Assembly: GCF_000498395.2 (NCBI RefSeq)
Contig: NZ_CP010979.1
Span: 2,046,001-2,110,000 of the forward strand
Direction: 5' to 3'
DNA length: 64,000 bases
DNA from: Pseudomonas putida S13.1.2
GTDB taxonomy: Bacteria; Pseudomonadota; Gammaproteobacteria; Pseudomonadales; Pseudomonadaceae
The notes under the pieces are model-generated. The model did no database searches and was not told where the DNA came from. It worked only from the letters and a program-made list of their open reading frames with translations. Made by a program: the position numbers and the translations under genes. Within the stretch, counting starts at the first letter, position 1, and each line of letters begins with the position of its first letter. Shown in pieces: positions 8,800 through 17,755 of the stretch.

Positions 8800-9867
8800 T
8801 CAGGCGCCCAAGGCCTGGCGCAGGCGCGCTTCCAGCTGGACAGCGTCGAGGTCCTGGCCGATCAGCACCAAGCGGGTGATGCGCGGCTCGTCGGCACGCC
8901 AGGCGCGGTCGAAGTGCTTGTCGAAACGCGTACCCACGCCTTGCACCAGCAGGCGCATCGGCTTGCCCGGGATGGCAGCGAAGCCTTTGGCGCGCAGGAT
9001 GCCGAACTCCACCACCAGCTGGGTCAAGGCGTCGAGCAGCAGGCTTTCGTCAGCCTCTGGCAGGTCGATGGAAATGGAATCGAAAGCGTCGTGGTCATGG
9101 TCGTCATGATCATCGCCATCGTGGTGCAAATCGTGGTGGGTGCGGCGGCCATCAATGTGTGCCTCGGACTCGGCGCCCACGCCCAGCAGCACCTCCAGTG
9201 GCAGCTTGCCGCTGCTGGCCTCGACCACCTTGACTGCCGGCGGCAGTTCTTCGGCCACTTCGGCGCGGACCTTGGCCAGGCCTTCGGCGTCTATCAAGTC
9301 GGCCTTGTTCAGTACCACCAGATCGGCGCTGGCCAGCTGATCGGCGAACAGTTCGTGCAGCGGCGATTCGTGGTCCAGGTTAGGGTCGAGCTTGCGCTGG
9401 GCATCCACCTGGTCCGGGTAGGCGGCGAAGGTGCCGGCAGCCACGGCCGGGCTATCGACCACGGTGATGACCGCGTCGACGGTGCAGGCGTTGCGGATTT
9501 CTGGCCACTGGAAGGCTTGCACCAGCGGTTTGGGCAGGGCCAGGCCGCTGGTTTCGATCAGGATGTGGTCCAGGTCGCCACGGCGTGCCACCAGCTCGCG
9601 CATGACCGGGAAGAACTCTTCCTGCACGGTGCAGCACAGGCAGCCGTTGGCCAGCTCATAAACGCGGCCGCTGGCTTCTTCTTCGGTGCAACCGATGCTG
9701 CACTGCTTGAGGATTTCACCGTCGATGCCCAGTTCGCCGAATTCGTTGACGATGACCGCAATGCGGCGGCCCTGGGCGTTGTCGAGCATGTGGCGCAGCA
9801 AGGTGGTCTTGCCCGAGCCGAGGAAGCCGGTGACGATGGTAACGGGGAGCTTGGCCAGTGTTTTCAT
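8800..9867 (-). CDS. cobW: CobW-type metal-chaperone GTPase (COG0523)
   Basis: The 355-residue P-loop GTPase has GFLGSGKTT (Walker A), the metal-binding CLCC motif (NGCLCCTVQ), the base-recognition motif NKAD and a His/Asp-rich stretch (HHDLHHDGDDHDDHDHD), followed by the CobW C-terminal domain. COG0523 proteins deliver metals to target enzymes. The adjacency to cobN and the riboswitch argue for cobalt/cobalamin service rather than a zinc-starvation role. The ATG at 9867 was chosen because the protein then begins directly before the P-loop; the in-frame extension to 10062 runs through the riboswitch and is not coding. Confidence 0.93.
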   Translation of the reverse strand: MKTLAKLPVTIVTGFLGSGKTTLLRHMLDNAQGRRIAVIVNEFGELGIDGEILKQCSIGCTEEEASGRVYELANGCLCCTVQEEFFPVMRELVARRGDLDHILIETSGLALPKPLVQAFQWPEIRNACTVDAVITVVDSPAVAAGTFAAYPDQVDAQRKLDPNLDHESPLHELFADQLASADLVVLNKADLIDAEGLAKVRAEVAEELPPAVKVVEASSGKLPLEVLLGVGAESEAHIDGRRTHHDLHHDGDDHDDHDHDAFDSISIDLPEADESLLLDALTQLVVEFGILRAKGFAAIPGKPMRLLVQGVGTRFDKHFDRAWRADEPRITRLVLIGQDLDAVQLEARLRQALGA

Positions 9868-9977
9868 GTCGCATTGCCCTTGGCAGAGTGGCGCGGGCAT
9901 GCAGGACGAGAGCCGCGGGCCAGGTTGGCCGGGCTTGTTCGCCACCGGATCACCCCGCCCGGTTGAAAGTCGAAAAT

Positions 9978-10190
9978 GTTGCGAGGCAGGTCTCCTGGCT
10001 TGCACCGTTCCAGTTCGCCGTTCAGTTGAACAGCGGGCTGGCGGGATGACGCCTTCCCGCACGTTGGCGCAGTGGCTGTGTCGATCCGTTGTCGGTGCTT
10101 ACAGTTGCGGGGGCAGCCGCGGCTTGTACCGCGTTCCCGTCTTAGCTTCGGCCTGGCCGAAGAACCTCGAAGTGGCAAGGCTACGCAGTG
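9978..10190 (-). promoter_or_regulatory. cobalamin (adenosylcobalamin) riboswitch upstream of cobW
   Basis: The minus strand carries the diagnostic B12 box AGCCAGGAGACCTGCC (10000-9985). The other conserved pieces are in the expected order: GGGAACGC (about 10138-10132) and the core GCCCCCGCAACTGTAAGCAC (about 10114-10095). The element lies about 110 nt upstream of the cobW ATG, leaving room for an expression platform. In this family, bound adenosylcobalamin lowers expression, which would give feedback control of the cobW-cobN-chlI/D operon. The 5' limit is approximate. Confidence 0.93.
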
Positions 10191-10285
10191 GCTGGCGGGT
10201 GGTCAACCATTGCTGCGGGGCTTGCCGACAACTCTTGACACCACTGCGGTACAGTGGCGACTTTGCCCACTGTCAAGGACGCCCC

Positions 10286-10663
10286 ATGCCCCTCGCCCCC
10301 GCCATCCCGGTACTGCGCATCTTCTCGGTCGACAAGGCCAGGGAGTTCTACATGGATTTCCTCGGTTTCAGCCTGGACTGGGAGCACCGCTTCAGCCCGG
10401 ACCTGCCGTTGTACATGCAGATTCACCGCGATGGCCTGATCCTGCACCTTACCGAGCACCATGGCGATGCCTGCCCCGGCTCTACAGTGTTCGCCCGCCT
10501 CGACGACTTGCGAGCGCTGGAGCATGAACTGCAAGGCAAACAGTACGGTTACGCCCGGCCCGAAGCCGAGCGCCTGGACTGGGGCCTGCAGATGCAGGTA
10601 TGCGACCCGTTCGGCAACCGCCTGCGCTTCTGCCAGCAGATCGATGACGAGGCCAGCCTGTGA
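10286..10663 (+). CDS. glyoxalase / bleomycin-resistance fold protein
   Basis: The 125-residue vicinal-oxygen-chelate protein has the characteristic start (PVLRIFSVDKAREFYMDFLGF) and end (QVCDPFGNRLRFCQ) of the family, with likely metal or ligand positions in the HLTEHHGD and DPFGNRLRF regions. Members bind metals or hydrophobic drugs or act as dioxygenases; the substrate cannot be told here. The ATG at 10286 follows the divergent riboswitch region. Its TGA overlaps the GTG of the next gene, so the two are translationally coupled. Confidence 0.85.
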   Translation: MPLAPAIPVLRIFSVDKAREFYMDFLGFSLDWEHRFSPDLPLYMQIHRDGLILHLTEHHGDACPGSTVFARLDDLRALEHELQGKQYGYARPEAERLDWGLQMQVCDPFGNRLRFCQQIDDEASL

Positions 10664-11019
10664 AGGCGCTGGGCAAACGCGAAATGGCCCGCCTGGAGCG
10701 GGAGTTGGTAGCGTGCCTGACGGACGCCTGTGAAACCGCCAAGGCAGAAATCGTCGGGTTCACCTGGCTTACCCATTGTCTCGATCCCGAGCATTTTCCG
10801 GCCAGCCTGCGTATTACTTGGGTGTTTGAACAAGAGGCCGACAAAGTCGCTGCTGTGGCGGGTGAAGCAAAGGCACGCATGCTTGCGCTGACCCGTCAGG
10901 CGTTGGACCACGCCGGCATACAACTGGATCACCCGGCCTGGCATGTACGGTTTGACAGCGAAGAGGCCTGCGAAAAGAGCCACGGGGGCGACTGGGCCAA
11001 GCGCTTGACGGGGCGCTGA
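10660..11019 (+). CDS. conserved-looking hypothetical protein (119 aa)
   Basis: It starts with GTG overlapping the glyoxalase stop (GTGA), which decides the start. The 119-residue protein is soluble, rich in Ala and Glu, and begins MKALGKREMARLEREL. I do not recognise a characterised domain. Coupling suggests it acts with the glyoxalase-fold protein, but no function can be assigned. Confidence 0.7.
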   Translation: MKALGKREMARLERELVACLTDACETAKAEIVGFTWLTHCLDPEHFPASLRITWVFEQEADKVAAVAGEAKARMLALTRQALDHAGIQLDHPAWHVRFDSEEACEKSHGGDWAKRLTGR

Positions 11020-11059
11020 GCCCAGGGCCAGACAAGCTCGGGCGCCGCTCGCGCGGCGC

Positions 11060-11284
11060 ATCGCCGGCAAGCCAGCTCCCACCCTGACCGCGCCGGCCTG
11101 ACGCCATGCGCAGTACCTGTAGCTCCACCCTGACCACGCCGACCTGACGCCATGCGCAGTACCTGTAGCTCCACCCTGACCACGCCGACCTGACGCCATG
11201 CGCAGTACCTGTAGCTCCACCCTGACCACGCCGACCTGCCGCCATGCGCAGTACCTGTGGGAGCTGGCTTGCCGGCGATGAGGC
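11060..11284. repeat. REPIN with amplified interior: about four 46-bp tandem units between REP arms
   Basis: A left REP arm (CGCCGGCAAGCCAGCTCCC, about 11062-11080) and its inverted partner (about 11257-11284) bracket tandem copies of a 46-bp unit. Units run 11081-11126, 11127-11172, 11173-11218 and 11219-11264, the last diverging into the right arm. Units 2 and 3 are identical and unit 1 differs at three bases. Each unit contains ATGCGCAGTACCTGT, which is also the REP-flanking sequence of the REPIN at 62292-62385. The rest of the 11020-11465 gap is the leader of the ABC-F gene, with no other gene seen. Confidence 0.9.
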
Positions 11285-11465
11285 CAGTGCAGGAAACCCA
11301 TACACGGCGGGCGGTACTTTACCCGCCCCCGACGGGCCGTTAGGCTACGCACTCCCCCATTACGAGGTGTTCGTCCAATGCGCCATTGATGCCGCCGTCC
11401 GTTCGACGGCCAGTCTTCAGCCTCCGGTTTGCTCCGGAGATGTCGCGGCATTTGTGGAGTTGTGC

Positions 11466-13043
11466 ATGACGAACACGTCGATCCTGACGCTGGACAGCGT
11501 CTCCTTGGCCTTGCCTGATGGCCGGCTACTGTTTACCGACCTCAACGAAACCTTCGACCAACGGCGTACCGGCCTGGTCGGGCGCAATGGCGTGGGCAAG
11601 AGCCTGTTAGGGCAGGTTCTTGCCGGCCAGCGTGCACCGAGCAGCGGCCAGTGCAGGCGCCGGGGGCCTGTCCACCTGCTGAACCAGCAGGTAATCGAGC
11701 GCAGCACCACGCTTGCCGACCTGGCCCAGGTGGGGTCGGTGGTTGCGGCGCTGGAGCGCATCGAGCAAGGCAGCATCAACCCCCAGGATTTCGACACCGT
11801 TGGCGAGCGCTGGGATATCCGCGAGCAATTGCAGATGCACCTGCAGCGCAACGGCCTGGGTCACCTTGACTGGCGCCAGCCCGCACGCAGCCTAAGCGGC
11901 GGCCAGGCCATGCGCGTGGCGCTGGCAGGCGCATGGCTCAGCGGTGCCGACTACCTGATACTCGACGAACCGAGCAACCACCTGGACAGCAACGCCCGTG
12001 CCCAGCTGCTGAGCATGATCGAGGCCTGGGACCGAGGTTTGCTGGTAATCAGCCACGATCGCAGCCTGCTGGCGCACATGGCGCGCATTGTCGAACTGTC
12101 CAGCCTGGGGTTGCAGGCCTATGGCGGCAACTACAGCTTCTATGCAGCACAAAAAGCCAGCCAGGTGGCGCAGGCCCAGCAGCAACTTGCCCGGCTCAAG
12201 CAGCAGCAACAACGCCAAGCCCGTGAACTGCAGCGCCAGCGCGAAGACCTGGAACGCCATCAGGCCCGGGCCGGGCGTCAAGCCAGGCATGCCAACCAGG
12301 CCAAGATCCTGGTCGACCGCCAGCAGGAGCGCAGCCAGGCCACGGCGGGCAAGCAGCACCGCGACCATCGCGACGCCCGGCAAGCATTGCTGGGCAAAGT
12401 GCATGACGCCGCCCGCGAGGTCGAGCAAGCCACTGCGATTACCTTGCATGCCCCCACCCCCCAGCGTCATGCGGGCCGCGAAGTGTTGGCGTTGCAGGCA
12501 CTTCGCTTGCCCCATGGCACCCGCAAACCGCTTGACCTGCGCTTGTGCCTGGGCCAGCGGCTGGGCCTGATCGGCGCCAATGGCAGTGGCAAGTCCACGC
12601 TGCTAAGGCTGCTGAACGGGGAATTACCGGCGTCGCCCGACACGTTGCGCCGCAGTGGCGAAACCGCCCTGCTCGACCAGCACTGCAGCACGCTGGCAGG
12701 CCACAGCAGCGTGCTTGAACACCTGCGCCAAGCCAACCCGGTGCTGGCCCAGGGCGAGTTGCGCAGCCGCCTGGCACAACTGGGCCTGGATGCGGCCCGT
12801 ATCGAGCTGCCCAGCAGCCTGCTCAGCGGCGGCGAGCGGATGAAGGCAGCGCTGGCCGCCGTGCTGTACCGCGAGCGGCCACTCGACCTGTTGCTGCTGG
12901 ACGAACCCGGCAACCACCTGGACCTGCCGTCACTGGCAGCCCTGGAGCGCATGCTCGGGCAGTTTCGCGGGGCGCTGATAGTGGGGTCCCATGATGCGGA
13001 TTTGCTGGAAAACCTGGCACTGGATGAGTACCTGCGGTTGTAG
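11466..13043 (+). CDS. ABC-F family ATPase
   Basis: The 525-residue protein has two ABC domains in one chain and no membrane segments, as in ABC-F ribosome-associated factors. Domain 1 has Walker A GRNGVGKS, signature LSGGQ and Walker B LILDEPSNHLD. A charged, Gln/Arg-rich coiled-coil linker follows (about residues 230-330). Domain 2 has GANGSGKST, LLSGGERMK and LLLDEPGNHLD. The ATG at 11466 places the first domain at the N-terminus; the longer frame reading runs through the REPIN. ABC-F proteins act on translation or give antibiotic protection; the exact subfamily is not clear. Confidence 0.88.
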   Translation: MTNTSILTLDSVSLALPDGRLLFTDLNETFDQRRTGLVGRNGVGKSLLGQVLAGQRAPSSGQCRRRGPVHLLNQQVIERSTTLADLAQVGSVVAALERIEQGSINPQDFDTVGERWDIREQLQMHLQRNGLGHLDWRQPARSLSGGQAMRVALAGAWLSGADYLILDEPSNHLDSNARAQLLSMIEAWDRGLLVISHDRSLLAHMARIVELSSLGLQAYGGNYSFYAAQKASQVAQAQQQLARLKQQQQRQARELQRQREDLERHQARAGRQARHANQAKILVDRQQERSQATAGKQHRDHRDARQALLGKVHDAAREVEQATAITLHAPTPQRHAGREVLALQALRLPHGTRKPLDLRLCLGQRLGLIGANGSGKSTLLRLLNGELPASPDTLRRSGETALLDQHCSTLAGHSSVLEHLRQANPVLAQGELRSRLAQLGLDAARIELPSSLLSGGERMKAALAAVLYRERPLDLLLLDEPGNHLDLPSLAALERMLGQFRGALIVGSHDADLLENLALDEYLRL

Positions 13044-13179
13044 GAACCGAAAAAAAAGCATCGCAGGCTATCAATTCGTGACTGGCCGTTCCCGATCCGC
13101 GACGGATGTATTATGGTGACGTGGTGCGCATATAACAGCAGCCCGAGCGATCGGGCACTTGCAAGACAATGAGGGTGTC

Positions 13180-14199
13180 ATGAGCAACGAAAGCATTAAC
13201 TGGGACAAGCTGGGTTTCGACTACATCAAAACCGACAAACGCTACCTGTCCGTATGGCGCAATGGCGAGTGGGACAAGGGCACCCTGACCGACGACAACG
13301 TGCTGCACATCAGTGAAGGCTCCACGGCCCTGCACTACGGCCAGCAATGCTTCGAAGGCCTCAAGGCCTACCGTTGCAAGGACGGCTCGATCAACCTGTT
13401 CCGCCCGGACCAGAACGCCGCCCGCATGCAGCGCAGCTGCGCGCGGCTGCTGATGCCGCATGTGCCAACCGATGTGTTCATCGAAGCGTGCAAACAAGTG
13501 GTCAAGGCCAACGAAAAGTTCGTGCCACCGCACGGCAAAGGCGCCCTTTACCTGCGCCCGTTCGTGATCGGCACCGGTGACAACATTGGCGTGCGCACCG
13601 CCCCCGAGTTCATCTTCTCGGTCTTCGCCATCCCGGTGGGCTCGTACTTCAAGGGCGGCATGAAGCCGCACAACTTCCAGATCTCCAGCTTCGACCGCGC
13701 CGCCCCACAAGGCACCGGCGCAGCCAAGGTCGGTGGCAACTACGCCGCCAGCCTGCAGCCAGGCGCTGAAGCCAAGAAGGCCAACTTCGCCGACGCCATC
13801 TACCTCGATCCGCTGACCCATACCAAGATCGAGGAAGTCGGTTCGGCCAACTTCTTCGGCATCACCGGCAACAACGAGTTCGTTACCCCGAAATCGGCCT
13901 CGGTGCTGCCAGGCATCACCCGTCTGTCGCTGATGGAACTGGCGCAATCGCGCCTGGGCCTGACCGTGATCGAAGGCGATGTCGAAATCAGCAAGCTGGA
14001 CCGCTTCATCGAAGCCGGCGCTTGCGGTACCGCTGCGGTCATTACCCCGATCGGCGGTATCGAGTACAACGGCAAACTGCACGTGTTCCACGACCTGGTA
14101 AAAGTCGGCCCGGTTACCCAGAAGCTCTACAACGAGCTGACCGGCATCCAGAGCGGTGATGTTGAAGCACCGGCAGGCTGGATCGTCAAGGTCGCCTGA
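13180..14199 (+). CDS. ilvE: branched-chain amino acid aminotransferase
   Basis: The 339-residue fold-type IV PLP enzyme resembles the long BCAT form. The PLP lysine is K183 in the AAKVGGNYA motif, and the substrate region ALHYGQQCFEGLKAY is conserved. It transaminates the 2-oxo acids of Leu, Ile and Val in the last step of their synthesis. The ATG at 13180 is preceded by GAGGGTGTC; a start seven codons earlier is less likely. The gene is monocistronic, closed by a strong intrinsic terminator. Confidence 0.95.
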   Translation: MSNESINWDKLGFDYIKTDKRYLSVWRNGEWDKGTLTDDNVLHISEGSTALHYGQQCFEGLKAYRCKDGSINLFRPDQNAARMQRSCARLLMPHVPTDVFIEACKQVVKANEKFVPPHGKGALYLRPFVIGTGDNIGVRTAPEFIFSVFAIPVGSYFKGGMKPHNFQISSFDRAAPQGTGAAKVGGNYAASLQPGAEAKKANFADAIYLDPLTHTKIEEVGSANFFGITGNNEFVTPKSASVLPGITRLSLMELAQSRLGLTVIEGDVEISKLDRFIEAGACGTAAVITPIGGIEYNGKLHVFHDLVKVGPVTQKLYNELTGIQSGDVEAPAGWIVKVA

Positions 14200-14216
14200 G
14201 GCGCATCAGCTGTATG

Positions 14217-14256
14217 AAAACGGGGCATGCCAGCGATGGGATGCCCCGTTTTTTGT
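14217..14256 (+). terminator. rho-independent terminator after ilvE
   Basis: A perfect stem (ACGGGGCAT at 14220-14228 with ATGCCCCGT at 14241-14249) is followed by a TTTTTT-type run (14249-14254), just downstream of the ilvE stop. Confidence 0.93.
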
Positions 14257-14271
14257 TGGATGACTCACGGT

Positions 14272-14363
14272 CCCTGTGGGAGCGGGTTTACCCGCGAAGC
14301 AGGCGCCGCGGTGGTTGGCACCGGCTACGCCGGTGTTCGCGGCTAAAGCCGCTCCCACAGGGG
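14272..14363. repeat. REP pair (REPIN)
   Basis: Two inverted REP sequences, CCCTGTGGGAGCGGGTTTACCC and GGCTAAAGCCGCTCCCACAGGGG, face each other around an imperfect palindromic centre (CACCGGCTACGCCGGTG). It sits between the ilvE terminator and the convergent PACE gene, a common extragenic site for these elements. Confidence 0.9.
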
Positions 14364-14395
14364 ACGCGTGAGCTTTCGGAATTGGCGCCGGCAAC

Positions 14396-14836
14396 TTATG
14401 CCACGCGACGCTGCATCAGCAGATGCCGGGCTTTGTCGAACGCCCAGTTGTACAGCACGGTGTAAGGCAGGATGATCACGAAGAAACCCAGCTCCACCAT
14501 GAACGCCTGCAGCAGCGAAATATCCAGCATCCACGCCGCCACCGGCAGGCACCACACCACCAGCCCGGCCTCGAAGCCCAGGCCGTGCACAAAGCGCGCA
14601 CTGGCCTTCCAGTTGATGCGTTCAGTCTGCACCCAGCGATCAACCAGCGCGTTATAAACCATGTTCCACAGCATGGCGATCATCGACAGGGTTACCGCCA
14701 AGGCACCCGCAGTCGCCAGCGATTTGCCCATCACCCAGGACAACAGCGGTGCGCACAGCAGCACAGCGAATACTTCGTAGCCTACGGCGTGTACCAGGCG
14801 TTCGGTGAAAGAGACCGTTTTCATTGCAAATTCCAT
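14396..14836 (-). CDS. PACE family efflux transporter (bacterial transmembrane pair domain)
   Basis: The 146-residue protein has four hydrophobic helices arranged as two similar hairpins (first repeat FTERLVHAVGYEVFAVLL, second repeat from about residue 79), the pattern of the AceI/PACE family that exports biocides such as chlorhexidine and short diamines. An acidic residue in helix 1 (E after GY) matches the conserved glutamate. Two starts are possible: ATG at 14836 and ATG at 14824, the latter with GGAA about 7 bases upstream. It is divergent from a LysR gene 80 bp away, its likely regulator. Confidence 0.85.
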   Translation of the reverse strand: MEFAMKTVSFTERLVHAVGYEVFAVLLCAPLLSWVMGKSLATAGALAVTLSMIAMLWNMVYNALVDRWVQTERINWKASARFVHGLGFEAGLVVWCLPVAAWMLDISLLQAFMVELGFFVIILPYTVLYNWAFDKARHLLMQRRVA

Positions 14837-14916
14837 CCATTGCGTGAGTCGTGCTTCCTATTTTCTTTGATAGAACTGATACTCGCGACATAGCTACCAT
14901 CGGTTTTATCAATACC

Positions 14917-15771
14917 ATGCGCTACTCACCCGAGGCTCTGGTCGCCTTTGTCGAAGCCGCATCGCTGGGTTCGTTTTCTGCGGCGGCACGCAAATTGCGC
15001 AAAAGCCAGTCCACGATCAGCATCGCCATCGCCAATTTCGAGGCCGATATCGGCTGCTCGCTGTTTGATCGCGGTGGCCGCCACCCCACGCTGAATGAAG
15101 CGGGGCGACAGGTACTAAGCCATGTCGAAGCGATCCTGGACGCCAGCGCCCAGCTCGATGCCCTGGCGGTAAGGCTGGCGCAAAACGTCGAGGCGCTGGT
15201 CTCAGTGGTGATGTCGGACAGCTATAGCGTCACCTTCCAGGGCGCGGTGATGGCTCGCTTTGCACAGCACTACCCGCACACCGAATTGCGCTGCGGTCCG
15301 GCGGAAGACGCCGATGTGATCGAAATGGTCCAACAGGGCCTGGCCCAGGTCGGCATCCTTGCCACACAGCCCAGCTACCCCGCCGACGTTGCTGTGGCGC
15401 GCCTGCCAGAGCAGGCGGAGTTCGGTGTGTATGTGGCCAGCGAGCACCCGTTGGCGGGGCTGAAAACGGTGCAAACGCAGCACCTTGAAAACGCACGGCA
15501 GCTGTACATCAAGACCTATGCTCCCAGCCTGCACCACGGCCGCGGCCAGGCCTGGTCGGCACCGGATTACCTCACCTTGCTGGAGTTTGCCGTGCGGGGG
15601 TTTGGCTGGGCCGAACTGCCCAGGGCGCTGGTGGCGCGGTTTGGCAACGAGCTGGTGGAGTTGCAGATAGCGGGTTACCCGCGCCGGGTGGATATGGATG
15701 TGGCCTGGTCGAGCCGGCGGGCGCTTGGGCCGGCGGGGCAATGGCTGGTGCGGCAGATGCTGGGGCAGTAG
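14917..15771 (+). CDS. LysR family transcriptional regulator
   Basis: The 284-residue protein has an N-terminal winged helix-turn-helix (residues about 4-62; SFSAAARKLRKSQSTISIAI) and a periplasmic-binding-like effector domain. I take ATG 14917 (MRYSPEAL) because this places the HTH at the usual distance from the N-terminus; the frame is open to 14851. It is transcribed divergently from the PACE efflux gene, an arrangement typical of LysR-controlled efflux, and the shared 80-bp region should contain T-N11-A operators. Confidence 0.9.
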   Translation: MRYSPEALVAFVEAASLGSFSAAARKLRKSQSTISIAIANFEADIGCSLFDRGGRHPTLNEAGRQVLSHVEAILDASAQLDALAVRLAQNVEALVSVVMSDSYSVTFQGAVMARFAQHYPHTELRCGPAEDADVIEMVQQGLAQVGILATQPSYPADVAVARLPEQAEFGVYVASEHPLAGLKTVQTQHLENARQLYIKTYAPSLHHGRGQAWSAPDYLTLLEFAVRGFGWAELPRALVARFGNELVELQIAGYPRRVDMDVAWSSRRALGPAGQWLVRQMLGQ

Positions 15772-15795
15772 GTCTCAACCTGCCAGAATTTGGGG

Positions 15796-15838
15796 CTGCT
15801 GCGCAGCCCATCGCGACACAAGGCCGCTCCTACACGGG
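15796..15838. repeat. single degenerate REP element
   Basis: The sequence contains the GGCTGC-TGCGCAGCC palindrome and CACAAGGCCGCTCCTACA, the REP class also found at 30881-30993. It lies downstream of the LysR gene; the remainder of the 15772-15996 gap is the hyuB leader without a visible gene. Confidence 0.7.
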
Positions 15839-15996
15839 GGCACGTTCTCTTGTGTGAGCGCCCCGGTAGTGCGCCATAACACAACAACCAGTACACCCAG
15901 CGACAAGCCTTCCCCCCGCCCTGCCCCGTAGCCTGTCACCACGCGCCGCCCTGCCGCGGCACGCACCCAAAGCACAAGAACAAACGTTGGTGACCT

Positions 15997-17742
15997 ATGC
16001 AGACAGTAGATCCGATCACCCTTGCGGTTGTCCGGGGTGCGCTGGAGACAGCGCAACGCGAAATGACCCTGACCCTGGAAAAGACCGGGCGCTCCAGTGT
16101 GTTCAACCTGGCCCACGACTATTCCAACTCGCTGTTCGACCACCTGCCGGAAATGATCCTGCAAGGCCAGGACATACCCATCCATCTGGGCTCACTTATC
16201 CCGGCCATGAAATGCGTGGCCGAATTCTTTGGCGACGACATTGCCGAAGGCGACGTGATCTACCACAACGACCCCGCCTACAAGGGCAGCCATATCCTCG
16301 ACTGCTGCATGTACAAGCCGGTGTACTACCAGGGCGAACTGGTGTTCTGGACGGTGTGCAAAGGCCACCTGACCGACATCGGCGGCCCGGTACCGGCCGG
16401 CTACAACCCCGATGCCAAGGAGATCTACGCCGAAGGCCTGCGCATTCCGCCGGTCAAGCTGTGGGAAAAGGGCAAGCGCCGCGAAGACGTGATCAACTTC
16501 ATGCTCACCAACATGCGCGCACGCCCCTATCAGGAAGGCGACCTCAATGCCCAGTACGGCGCCTGCAAGGTCGGCGAGCGGCACTTGCTGGAGCTGCTGG
16601 ACAAGTACGGCGTGGCCCAGGTGCGGGCGTGCATTGCCGAGCTGAAGCACATGGCCGACCGGCACATGCGCGCGCTGTTGCGCGACGTGCCGGACGGTGA
16701 CTACAGCGGCACCGCCGTGCTCGAAGATGCAGGCCACGGCCTGGGCGAGCTGGCCATCACCGCCCATGTGCAGATCCGTGGTGACCAGGCCCACGTGCGC
16801 ATCGACAGCCCGCCGCAAGTGCCCTACTTCATCAACTCTTACGAAGGCAACTCGGTCTCGGGCGTATACCTGGGGCTGATGATGTTCGCCCAGGTGGCGC
16901 CGCCCTACAACGAAGGCCTGTACCGCTGCGTCACGGTCGATGTCGGGCCCAGGGGTACCTTGTGCAACGCTGAAGAACCGGCGCCCCACGTCAACTGCAC
17001 CACCACGCCAATGGAAACCTTGGCCGATGCTGTGCGCACCGCGCTGGAACAGGCCTCACCCCAGCGGGTAACGGCCTCCTGGGGGCACACCAGCGGCATC
17101 AACATCGCCGGCCACGACCCGCGCAACGGCGACAGCGAGTACGTGACGATGGTACTGGCCTCGATCATTTCCGGCGCCGGTGCCAACCAGGTGATGGATG
17201 GCTGGCACGCCTGCGGCCCGCTGTGCTGCTTCGGGGCGCTGATGAGCGGTGATATCGAGCTGCTCGAACACGCCTACCCGGTGCTGATCCACCGCTACAG
17301 CCTGATGGCCGACAGTGGTGGCGCCGGTGAATTGCGCGGTGGTTCGGGCACCCGCCTGGAGATCGAGCCGCTGGACCACGCCATGACCGTGGTCGGTTTC
17401 GGCGAGGGCCGCCAGTTGCCCACTGCCGGCGCGGCCGGGGCACGCAACGCCCTGCTCGATCCCAAACTGGGCCGGCTGATCCATCGCCACGCCGACGGTA
17501 GCGAAGACCACTACACGCAGAACCCGATGCTTACCCTGCAACCCGGCGAACGCATCATCAACATCAACCCCGGTGGTGGTGGCTACGGTGACCCGCTGCG
17601 CCGTCCGGTCGCAGCAGTGCTGGAGGATGTGCGCAACGGCCTGGTCTCGCCACAAGGGGCAGCCCTGGAATACGGCGTCGTCGTCAATGACGATGGCCGC
17701 CTCGACGAAACCGCAACCCGCCTTGCCCGCGCCCAGCGCTGA
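15997..17742 (+). CDS. hyuB: hydantoinase B / oxoprolinase family subunit (HyuB)
   Basis: The 581-residue protein belongs to the HyuB family: N-terminal DPITLAVVRGALE, EMTLTLEKTGRSSVF, the HLGSLIP and NDPAYKGSHI segments, and the glycine-rich C-terminal PGGGGYGDP. With HyuA it forms ATP-dependent N-methylhydantoinase/5-oxoprolinase-type or acetophenone-carboxylase-type enzymes that open or carboxylate amide-like rings. The substrate is unknown. Thirteen bases separate it from hyuA, so they form an operon. Confidence 0.92.
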   Translation: MQTVDPITLAVVRGALETAQREMTLTLEKTGRSSVFNLAHDYSNSLFDHLPEMILQGQDIPIHLGSLIPAMKCVAEFFGDDIAEGDVIYHNDPAYKGSHILDCCMYKPVYYQGELVFWTVCKGHLTDIGGPVPAGYNPDAKEIYAEGLRIPPVKLWEKGKRREDVINFMLTNMRARPYQEGDLNAQYGACKVGERHLLELLDKYGVAQVRACIAELKHMADRHMRALLRDVPDGDYSGTAVLEDAGHGLGELAITAHVQIRGDQAHVRIDSPPQVPYFINSYEGNSVSGVYLGLMMFAQVAPPYNEGLYRCVTVDVGPRGTLCNAEEPAPHVNCTTTPMETLADAVRTALEQASPQRVTASWGHTSGINIAGHDPRNGDSEYVTMVLASIISGAGANQVMDGWHACGPLCCFGALMSGDIELLEHAYPVLIHRYSLMADSGGAGELRGGSGTRLEIEPLDHAMTVVGFGEGRQLPTAGAAGARNALLDPKLGRLIHRHADGSEDHYTQNPMLTLQPGERIININPGGGGYGDPLRRPVAAVLEDVRNGLVSPQGAALEYGVVVNDDGRLDETATRLARAQR

Positions 17743-17755
17743 CCGGAGAACCATC

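Noticed and set aside
6922..9966. 1014-residue plus-strand ORF antisense to cobN and cobW
   Set aside because: It is a high-GC antisense shadow of two clearly conserved genes and has no recognisable domain.
11081..11264. 46-bp repeats as a CRISPR array
   Set aside because: The units are directly contiguous with no variable spacers, and the ends are REP arms, so this is tandem duplication inside a REPIN.
11244..11465. Longer N-terminus of the ABC-F protein (start in the REPIN)
   Set aside because: The extra 74 residues are translated from REPIN and leader sequence. The ATG at 11466 places the ABC domain at the N-terminus as usual.
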